From Candidatus Poribacteria bacterium (GTDB taxonomy: Bacteria; Poribacteria; WGA-4E; WGA-3G): a DNA stretch of 37,241 bases. The stretch spans positions 1 through 37,241 of the forward strand of contig JAJEDB010000004.1 of the NCBI GenBank assembly GCA_022821725.1, given 5' to 3'. Within the stretch, counting starts at the first letter, position 1. The number at the start of each line of letters is the position of its first letter. The notes under the pieces are model-generated. The model was not told the origin of the DNA, ran no database searches, and worked only from the letters and a program-made list of their open reading frames with translations. Positions 23,741 through 30,528 of this stretch are shown here, piece by piece. The translations under genes and the position numbers were made by a program.

Positions 23741-24541
23741 ATGAATGCTGATGAGAAATATCTATTCGATCTGAACGGCTACCTCGTTATCAAGAACGTG
23801 CTAACCCCCGAAGAGGTAGCCCTCGCCAACGAAGCGATTGACAAACACAGCGACCAAGCCCGCATCCGTCCACGTGACCAGACGCTCGATGGTGGCTCCC
23901 CAGAACTGAAAGGCGAACAGGGCAGAGGCGAACTCAGCGGTATGCTCAATTGGGAGGAACCGTGGTGCGATCCGTTCCGACACATGCTCGCACACCCGAC
24001 ACTCGTCCCGTATCTTAACGAGATACTTGGAAGAGGCTTCCGGATGGATCATCAGATGTTCCTGCTCTCAATGGACAAAGGGGCAGAAGGCTTTATTTTT
24101 CATGGATCTTCCGGTCCCGGTTTCGATCCGAACCAATACTATATTTTCCGTGATGGACGCATGCACAACGGTTTGACCGTCGTCACCTTCCAATTGACAG
24201 ACGTGCCACCCGGAGCAGGTGGATTAATCGTTATACCGGGAAGCCATAAAAGCAACTACCCGTGCCCGAAAAATATGCGGCTTTATCAAGAACACCAAGA
24301 GCACATCCGACAACTCGTCTGCAATGCTGGCGATGTAGCAATCTTTACGGAGGCGGTGACGCACGGAACACTCCCGTGGACTGCTGAACATCCGCGCCGC
24401 TCCATTCTGACGCGCTACACAGCGGGTAACATGGCGTATGTGCCTGCCTATGAAATACCGGAATGGGCGAATGAACGCCAGCGGGCTGTCATGGAACCCC
24501 CCTATCATTCGCGATTAAATCGTCCCGTATTAGAAACGTAG
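23741..24541 (+). CDS. phytanoyl-CoA dioxygenase (PhyH) family protein, tandem duplicate
   Basis: A 266-residue near-copy of the 22666 protein, without gaps. It keeps H121-G-S123 (IFHGSSG), the PGSHK turn, distal H208 and the RR pair. Differences cluster in residues 35-75 (for example SDQARIRPRDQTLDG and GMLNWEE) and at 117-120, the rest being almost identical. The duplication includes the leader and the sequence after the gene, so each copy has its own expression signals. Recent duplication and gene conversion are both compatible with this pattern. Confidence 0.88.
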   Translation: MNADEKYLFDLNGYLVIKNVLTPEEVALANEAIDKHSDQARIRPRDQTLDGGSPELKGEQGRGELSGMLNWEEPWCDPFRHMLAHPTLVPYLNEILGRGFRMDHQMFLLSMDKGAEGFIFHGSSGPGFDPNQYYIFRDGRMHNGLTVVTFQLTDVPPGAGGLIVIPGSHKSNYPCPKNMRLYQEHQEHIRQLVCNAGDVAIFTEAVTHGTLPWTAEHPRRSILTRYTAGNMAYVPAYEIPEWANERQRAVMEPPYHSRLNRPVLET

Positions 24542-24602
24542 GAAGGTTTTTAATATATGGGATCCTGGACTGCGCGCCGCGCCGCTTACGCGCAGGTTAC
24601 GG
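24542..24602 (+). repeat. post-gene repeat, copy 2
   Basis: GAAGGTTTTTAAT, GGGATCCTGGACTGC, a GCGCCGCGCCG expansion and CTTACGCGCAGGTTACGG, directly after the second HGS-type PhyH gene. Confidence 0.6.
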
Positions 24603-24651
24603 AAACTATCAAAAGACAAACCGTTTCACTTAACCGCAAGGAAAGTTTAAA
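24603..24651 (+). repeat. leader element before the diheme protein
   Basis: AACTATCAAAAGACAAACC, then TTAACCGCAAGG (core 24634-24641) and AAAGTTTAAA before ATG 24652. The spacing of 10 nt is shorter than in most copies. Confidence 0.6.
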
Positions 24652-25725
24652 ATGTCTACTTCAACGAGTGCAATCTTGGGGCTCATTTTCCTCGGCCTCG
24701 CGAACGCCTCCGTCTTTTTAATGTTTAAGTTATGGGGTTACCCCTTCGACAAAGAAACGCATACGAGTGCCGCGCCCCGCTCCTTGATGCTGCTTCACCG
24801 GCTCATCGGCTATGCGTATGCGATACTCTATGTCTTTATGATGTGGCACATGGTGCCACGCTTGTGGAATTACCAAGTCGAGCTACCGCCTCGAACCGTC
24901 GCGCACCTGATGCTCGGTATCACCATCGGCGTGCTAATCCTCGTCAAGATTGCCATCCTCCGATTTTTCCGGCACTTTGAGGAATCCATGCCGTATATCG
25001 GGACGACCCTGCTGATTTGCACGTATCTATTGATCGGATTGTCAGTGCCGTTCACATTCCGAGAAGCAGCATTGCGAACACAAACAATGGCATTCAGTGA
25101 TGAGGGTATCGCGCGAACCCGTAAGTTGCTTGAAACCGCCGGATTGCCAGCCGAAGCACCGCTCGACCAACTCGCATCAAAACGGAAATTGCGGGAGGGG
25201 CAGCATGTGTTACAAGGCAAATGCGTTGTCTGCCACGATCTACGCACGATTCTCGCGAAACCCCGCACCCCCACAGATTGGGTCCGTCTCGTCAATCGCA
25301 TGGCGATAAAGCCGATGATCGGTGAACCCATTTACACAGAAGAGGAATGGACGGTCTCGGCGTATCTCATCGCGATTACACCCGATATTCAAACTTCGGC
25401 TCGGCAACAACGGCAAGAACAGATGCGTGCAGATGAAGCGAAGGCAGCTGCCCAAATTGCAACTTTCACTATGGAAATGGATATAGAAGTTGAAACGGAT
25501 ACAGCGGAAACCGACACCTACGACGCAGTAGAAGCGCAAGCCCTCTTCGAGGACAGATGCTCTCAATGTCATCCGATTACCGATGTTGAAGATTATCCGC
25601 CTCGCTCTGAAGAGGAAACAATCGAACTCATAGCACGGATGGTAGAGATTGGGCTTTACCTTGAAGAAGAAGAGATCGAGTTGATTACGCGCTATATCAA
25701 CGAGAACTACCTCGACAGTGAGTAG
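24652..25725 (+). CDS. membrane protein with two c-type heme sites
   Basis: A 357-residue electron-transfer protein. Four membrane helices occupy about 5-27, 45-68, 85-104 and 116-134, with His at 49, 66, 85 and 108 that could bind b heme. After the last helix come two CxxCH motifs: CVVCH (191-195) and CSQCH (303-307), each in a short cytochrome c domain, joined by an acidic Asp/Glu/Thr-rich linker (about 258-295). Heme attachment requires these domains to face the periplasm. The neighbour downstream is a Rieske-flavin fusion with the same kind of leader, so the two may form one redox chain. I do not recognise a named family for the whole protein. Confidence 0.75.
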   Translation: MSTSTSAILGLIFLGLANASVFLMFKLWGYPFDKETHTSAAPRSLMLLHRLIGYAYAILYVFMMWHMVPRLWNYQVELPPRTVAHLMLGITIGVLILVKIAILRFFRHFEESMPYIGTTLLICTYLLIGLSVPFTFREAALRTQTMAFSDEGIARTRKLLETAGLPAEAPLDQLASKRKLREGQHVLQGKCVVCHDLRTILAKPRTPTDWVRLVNRMAIKPMIGEPIYTEEEWTVSAYLIAITPDIQTSARQQRQEQMRADEAKAAAQIATFTMEMDIEVETDTAETDTYDAVEAQALFEDRCSQCHPITDVEDYPPRSEEETIELIARMVEIGLYLEEEEIELITRYINENYLDSE

Positions 25726-25729
25726 GAGA

Positions 25730-25795
25730 AAGGTTTTTAATTGATGGGCCCTGGACTGCCCTCCGCTTATGGACCGGTTTGCGGTGAAATTGTAC
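25730..25795 (+). repeat. post-gene repeat, copy 3
   Basis: GAAAGGTTTTTAATTGATGG, CCCTGGACTGCCCTCCGCTT and GACCGGTTTGCGG, a more diverged version of the blocks at 23467 and 24542. Confidence 0.5.
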
Positions 25796-25824
25796 CGACG
25801 TTGAAAACTTGAACCAAAAACAAA

Positions 25825-25909
25825 GCCTGCGACAACGGCGCAGGCGACTCAAAGACGAAAACGTCAAGAGACAAGCAACCGATCCTTATCCGCAAGGTAA
25901 AATTAAAAG
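25825..25909 (+). repeat. leader with hairpin before the Rieske-flavin gene
   Basis: Hairpin GCCTGC-N9-GCAGGC (25825-25845), then GACGAAAACGTCAAGAGAC and core CCGCAAGG (25890-25897) with TAAAATTAAAAG, 12 nt from the ATG at 25910. Confidence 0.7.
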
Positions 25910-27523
25910 ATGATGAAAACAAAGATCGCTGACCTCAGCGAACTCAACGACCGCGAGCCGGCTTATGCCCTTGTTGCGAACGTCGATCTCGTGGTCATCC
26001 GGTATGACAACGAAGTTTCTGTGCTTTACGGGAGATGCCATCACCGGGGAGCACTGCTCGCAGACGGTTATATTGATGGCGAAAACCTGATATGCGGCGT
26101 TCACTACTGGGATTACCGCTACGATACCGGTATCAGCGAATACCATAACACCGAACGTCTCGCCAAATTTAACGCATGGATAGCGGACGACGCTGTCTAT
26201 GTTGACGAAGACGAGATACGAGAATGGGAACATCAGAACCCACAACCCTATCGCCGGGACGAATATCAGGGAACGTATCAAGACATCCACGGCACCGCCG
26301 AAGAACCCTACGTCGCCCAAATTCAGGAATTGGCACGCCACGGACTGCGTAAAGTGGGACACCACGGTCAAACCGAGGCGATGGGCGTGCTTCGGGAGAA
26401 TTTACCGAACTGGGACGCGCTTCAGTTCGTCGTTGCGCAGCTGCACAAAACACCACACCTTGATGACGAACCGGTCGGGACGGCGTTGGTGATCGGTCCG
26501 AGAGCGAAGAAACCGCTGAAACTCGATATACCGCTTTTCGTCTCCGATATGAGTTTCGGCGCACTGTCGGCTGAAGCGAAAATCGCATTAGCGACGGGCG
26601 CGGAGATGGCGGGAACCGGCATCTGTTCCGGCGAAGGCGGGCTGCTGCTGGCAGAGGCACAAGCAAACAGTCGCTATTTTTACGAACTCGCCTCGGCGCG
26701 GTTCGGCTTCTCTTACGATAAACTGGAATACGCACAGGCATTCCACTTCAAGGGTGGACAAGGCACGAAGACAGGAACAGGTGGGCATCTGCCCGGCAGT
26801 AAGGTAACAGAAGAGATAGCCGCAGTGCGTGGATTGCGTCCGGGGGAACCCGCAATTTCACCTGCAAGGTTTCCGGATTGGGAGACACTCGACGATTTCG
26901 CAAAATTTGCGGAACTCGTGCGGAAGGAGACCGGCGGCATTCCGATCGGGTTCAAGCTCTCCGCGCAGCACATCGAGAAGGACCTTGAAGCCGCGCTTCA
27001 CATCGGTGCGGACTATATCATCTTGGACGGTCGTGGCGGTGGCACGGGTGCCGCACCGCTTCTATTCCGAGATAACATCTCAGTTCCAACGATGCCAGCC
27101 TTAGCGCGGGCACGAAAATACCTCGACGAGACTGGTAACAGCGATGTCACACTTATCATTACCGGCGGTTTGCGAACACCGGCTGATTTCGCCAAAGCGT
27201 TGGCACTCGGCGCAGATGGGGTCGCGATTGCGAATTCAGCGATGCAGGCGATCGGTTGTATTGGGATGCGGGCGTGTCATACCAATAATTGCCCTGTCGG
27301 TATCGCAACACAGAAAGCGCGTCTGCGTTCTCGCCTGAAGGTAAAAATCGCAGCAGCGCAACTCAACCGGTTTCTCGGTGCCTCTGTGTCCCTCATGCAG
27401 GTGTTAGCGCGTGCCTGCGGACACACGGATTTAAACCAGTTCAACGCTGACGACTTGACAACGTGGGAGCGCGATATCGCCTATTTGACAGGCGTTAAAT
27501 ACGCCGGCGTGGTGCCGTTGTAA
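25910..27523 (+). CDS. Rieske [2Fe-2S] - glutamate synthase-like FMN domain fusion
   Basis: A 537-residue two-domain protein. Residues 1-105 are a Rieske domain with C43-x-H45 (GRCHHRGALL) and C62-xx-H65 (ICGVHYWDY). Residues about 150-537 are the FMN/iron-sulfur synthase domain of glutamate synthase (GltB type): VSDMSFGALSAEAK, GTGICSGEGGL, the GRGGGTGAAP phosphate-binding loop, and C450, C456, C461 (CIGMRACHTNNCPVGIATQ) for the [3Fe-4S] cluster. There is no N-terminal glutaminase domain, so it cannot be a classical glutamate synthase alone. An FMN-dependent oxidoreductase fed through the Rieske centre is the inference; electrons may come from the adjacent heme protein. Confidence 0.85.
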   Translation: MMKTKIADLSELNDREPAYALVANVDLVVIRYDNEVSVLYGRCHHRGALLADGYIDGENLICGVHYWDYRYDTGISEYHNTERLAKFNAWIADDAVYVDEDEIREWEHQNPQPYRRDEYQGTYQDIHGTAEEPYVAQIQELARHGLRKVGHHGQTEAMGVLRENLPNWDALQFVVAQLHKTPHLDDEPVGTALVIGPRAKKPLKLDIPLFVSDMSFGALSAEAKIALATGAEMAGTGICSGEGGLLLAEAQANSRYFYELASARFGFSYDKLEYAQAFHFKGGQGTKTGTGGHLPGSKVTEEIAAVRGLRPGEPAISPARFPDWETLDDFAKFAELVRKETGGIPIGFKLSAQHIEKDLEAALHIGADYIILDGRGGGTGAAPLLFRDNISVPTMPALARARKYLDETGNSDVTLIITGGLRTPADFAKALALGADGVAIANSAMQAIGCIGMRACHTNNCPVGIATQKARLRSRLKVKIAAAQLNRFLGASVSLMQVLARACGHTDLNQFNADDLTTWERDIAYLTGVKYAGVVPL

Positions 27524-27573
27524 ATATTTGTGTCCCCTCCACTTGCGGTGCTGGCGGTGGAAGTTCAAAGGAC

Positions 27574-28947
27574 TTACACATCATAGCGCGCGAAAGATAG
27601 AAATGCCCCCATAAAGAAGACGAGGTTGAATAGAAATAGGAGTAGGATATCCAAACTGGCTTCGGTAAACGCGGTGTGAAAATCAGCAGGGGTGTCGGCA
27701 AATTTTGGAATCTTGTCCGAGCTCATTTGCGTCTCCCTCAGTTTCTGACTATCGGTATCTTCAAGAAAGATATTGGGGTTGAACGGATACTCTTCATAGG
27801 TGAACTGTAGGAGGCTGCGCCGATATTCTATCGCCTTCTTGAAAAACCGTTCGTAGTGTGTGATACCAGTGCCGACTAACGCCTCACAGCCGATCTGATA
27901 GATCGCCGTTGGGGAGATACGGGATATACTCTGTGCCAGTTTCACTTGATGGAGTTGTTGCTGGCGGTATTCATTGTAGATCGCTTGCTGGGCATCGGCG
28001 ATTCTGGCAGAACGGGTCAAGGGTTCACCCGGCGACCAGTGTGCGCTAAACCTACCTTCGCCATACCGCTTACGAATCTCGTGGGTCGTATCATTTGCCT
28101 GTCTGGCTATCGTTTTCTCATCAGGGAGTTCCGCCAATCGACTTGCGAGCAATCTACCTGTCCTTGGAACAAACACCGCAAAACACACCCAAACCAAAAG
28201 CAGCAGGACGAGACTCACCGATGAACTCCTTGTTAAGCAAGAAATAAACAGTCCAAGGGTCGCGAAAACGGAAATATAGAGGACTGAAAACAGGACGACC
28301 CCGCCAATCTGTAGCCAATAGGTCGGTTCAAAAGGCAGAACCCCGAAAAGCGAGATGATGAGCGTGTTCATGCAAATCCCAGTGATCAAAGGAATCGATA
28401 AACTGGTAATTGTGCCGATGTATTTTCCGAAAAGCAGCGTTGCGCGAGGGAGCGAATTGGAAAGACAGAGGCGGAGCGTGCCTGTTTCCGCCTCGCCTGA
28501 GATGCTGTCGTAAGTCATTGCGAAGGCTGCAAAACTCAGGATAACGCCGACGGTGAACACCCAATCCAATGCGTCAAATCTCTGGAGTGTGTAATTTCTG
28601 CGCAGGATCGTTTGGGGACCGACAAGTTCAAACGCATCCACAGCAAAAGCATTCGGCAGGTCTTTTTCGTGTCCTTCAGCGATAAACCCCAATGGACTCG
28701 GCGCACGATATATCAGTAGGTTTGGTCCAAAACTGACTACAGAGTGTAGCCCCCTCTTCGCCTTATTTGTCAGAAGATCCAAGTTTTCGCTGACATTTTC
28801 ACGGTAATCTGCGACCTGTTGGCGGTAGTCGTGGATATACAGCACGCTTGCCGTCAACATTAAGACGATCACCAGAAGCAACGTCAGGGCGAAACGGAGA
28901 CTCTGTAGGTGATCTAAAAGTTCTCTCCAGATAATTTCACGTAGCAT
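27574..28947 (-). CDS. ABC-2 type transporter permease
   Basis: A 457-residue permease: one helix at 19-38, a periplasmic segment of about 110 residues, then a membrane block (AVIL-rich helices between about 130 and 290) with FAMTYDSISGEAETGTLRLCLSNSLPR, the typical cytoplasmic ABC-2 loop, another long soluble region and a final helix near 433-450. It starts 4 nt after the stop of a related permease and probably forms a heterodimer with it. ABC-2 systems of this shape move lipids, polysaccharides, peptides or drugs, or support gliding and copper export (NosY/GldF-like). No ATPase gene is nearby. Confidence 0.82.
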   Translation of the reverse strand: MLREIIWRELLDHLQSLRFALTLLLVIVLMLTASVLYIHDYRQQVADYRENVSENLDLLTNKAKRGLHSVVSFGPNLLIYRAPSPLGFIAEGHEKDLPNAFAVDAFELVGPQTILRRNYTLQRFDALDWVFTVGVILSFAAFAMTYDSISGEAETGTLRLCLSNSLPRATLLFGKYIGTITSLSIPLITGICMNTLIISLFGVLPFEPTYWLQIGGVVLFSVLYISVFATLGLFISCLTRSSSVSLVLLLLVWVCFAVFVPRTGRLLASRLAELPDEKTIARQANDTTHEIRKRYGEGRFSAHWSPGEPLTRSARIADAQQAIYNEYRQQQLHQVKLAQSISRISPTAIYQIGCEALVGTGITHYERFFKKAIEYRRSLLQFTYEEYPFNPNIFLEDTDSQKLRETQMSSDKIPKFADTPADFHTAFTEASLDILLLFLFNLVFFMGAFLSFARYDV

Positions 28948-28951
28948 CTTC

Positions 28952-30490
28952 TCACCTCATCTCGCTTTTCAGGAACATCGCTCCGGTACTCAGAAATAGC
29001 AGAATGTTCAGAAGAATCAGGTAGACCAAATCCGGGAGAGCACCGCCGAGGGCGACGTTTCCCCACGCGGGCCCACTGGTAAAGACAGGCATGCCGTTTA
29101 AGTCGAGTGGTTCCACGTCATCCCAACTTTTCGGTGTGATGTTTGCGAAAAACGTGTCTTCGTCTGATGCTACGCGTCCAGTTTGTGAGGGCATATCGTT
29201 GATATCGACTGACGTGAACCAGCTGATACTTGAGAAAGCCTCCTGTTCCTGCATGTATGTCACCAGTGCCTTCCGATAGTCCTGCGCTTGCTGGAGGAAC
29301 CGTTCATGCCGCCGCAAATCCGTGCCGGACAGACCGGCAGAGATGTTGTAGTAAACCCATGCTGGCGAAAGTCTGGAAAGGTTTTCAGCCAAAACGGTCT
29401 GTCTTTTCAGCGAACGGTAGTATTCCTGATGGAGGTTCCCTATCTGCTCTGCGTATTCAATGCGGTGTGGAATGTAAAATCTGGCACCCTCGAGATACCA
29501 GAGCATCGCTTCTCTGGAGGCTGTCAGGACTTGGAAAGCGAATGGCAGGCTGCCGCTGACGACACTGTATCCTGTTGAAAAATACGAACTACTCCGATGC
29601 TTTGCGCCGTAATCCATGATTTTCTCCCAAAACGCTGTCCTGAGTGCCGCGCGCTCTATGTTAACCACAGATTTAGAAGGTATCGGTCGAACCTGCTTTG
29701 CGACATACACCGCTCCGTTTGGAATGATGAATACAATCACAATCCAGAGGAACAACAACCAGACGAGTGCCCGCGCCGACCGCTGGGTGATTGCTGAAAC
29801 CAGCATTGAAAGCAGGAAAAAGACGGAAAGGTATAACGCTAAAGCCGCGAACAGCCCGGCGAATCGGCTCCATTCAGCGATATGAAATTCTATCATCGGG
29901 TTTACGTTTATCAATAGTGCCGCGGCTATCCAGCCGATCGCGAGTGGCACGAGGAGACTCACCATCCCGCCGAGGTATTTTCCAATCAGGATATGGTATT
30001 TTGAGACTGGGTTTGATGCGACCAGTGCGAGTGTTCCGCTTTCACGCTCACCGCAGATGACATCGTAAGCGATGGAAATCACAAACAGGCTGAACGCAAT
30101 CTGCACCATGCGTACTGCGTCAACGGCGGAAAAGACGTTCAGAAGCGGATTGCCGCCGCCGAGGATTTTCGCCTCTGTCGGGACATCTTCGTAGGAGACC
30201 TTTATGGTGTTTCCGAGCTGCCGTTCCATCCCTAAGCAGATAACGCTTAAGGGTTCAGGCGGTTTTGCGACATCCACCTTCAGATACGAATAAACCTTCA
30301 CCGCCTCAAGTGCGTTCCAGTGTTCGATCTCTGCGGCATTGTGGACGCTGAGTCGCTTCTCGTAGTCCTCCATCAATACATAAGTGCTGGCGACAAAAAG
30401 CGCGAGACAGATGACTAACCCTATGAATAGACGAAGGGAGAGGATGTTCTGTGTGAACTCTCTTTTGGCGATTATCCAGATGGGAGACAT
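28952..30490 (-). CDS. ABC-2 type transporter permease
   Basis: A 512-residue permease with the same plan as its downstream partner: an anchor helix at 21-40, a large external segment, a membrane block with the IAYDVICGERESGTLALVASNPVSK loop, a second soluble part (about 280-470) and a closing helix at about 485-503. The GERESGTL loop is the hallmark of ABC-2 permeases that contact the ATPase. It lies 38 nt downstream of the sigma-redoxin fusion gene, in the same direction, which suggests one operon. The ATP-binding subunit must be encoded elsewhere. Confidence 0.82.
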   Translation of the reverse strand: MSPIWIIAKREFTQNILSLRLFIGLVICLALFVASTYVLMEDYEKRLSVHNAAEIEHWNALEAVKVYSYLKVDVAKPPEPLSVICLGMERQLGNTIKVSYEDVPTEAKILGGGNPLLNVFSAVDAVRMVQIAFSLFVISIAYDVICGERESGTLALVASNPVSKYHILIGKYLGGMVSLLVPLAIGWIAAALLINVNPMIEFHIAEWSRFAGLFAALALYLSVFFLLSMLVSAITQRSARALVWLLFLWIVIVFIIPNGAVYVAKQVRPIPSKSVVNIERAALRTAFWEKIMDYGAKHRSSSYFSTGYSVVSGSLPFAFQVLTASREAMLWYLEGARFYIPHRIEYAEQIGNLHQEYYRSLKRQTVLAENLSRLSPAWVYYNISAGLSGTDLRRHERFLQQAQDYRKALVTYMQEQEAFSSISWFTSVDINDMPSQTGRVASDEDTFFANITPKSWDDVEPLDLNGMPVFTSGPAWGNVALGGALPDLVYLILLNILLFLSTGAMFLKSEMR

Positions 30491-30528
30491 CTAAAAGCCT
30501 CCAGTTGATGGTGAGAAAAGCAAGCGGT

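Noticed and set aside
203..25909. Ordinary Shine-Dalgarno sites as the full explanation of the CCGCAAGG motif
   Set aside because: The similarity extends over about 50 to 200 nt, the spacing of 12 nt is long for an SD, and some copies have no start codon; genes without the element here use normal GGAGG-type sites.
25886..26371. Minus-strand frame of 161 codons
   Set aside because: Antisense to the Rieske domain, including its Cys/His ligands; a shadow.
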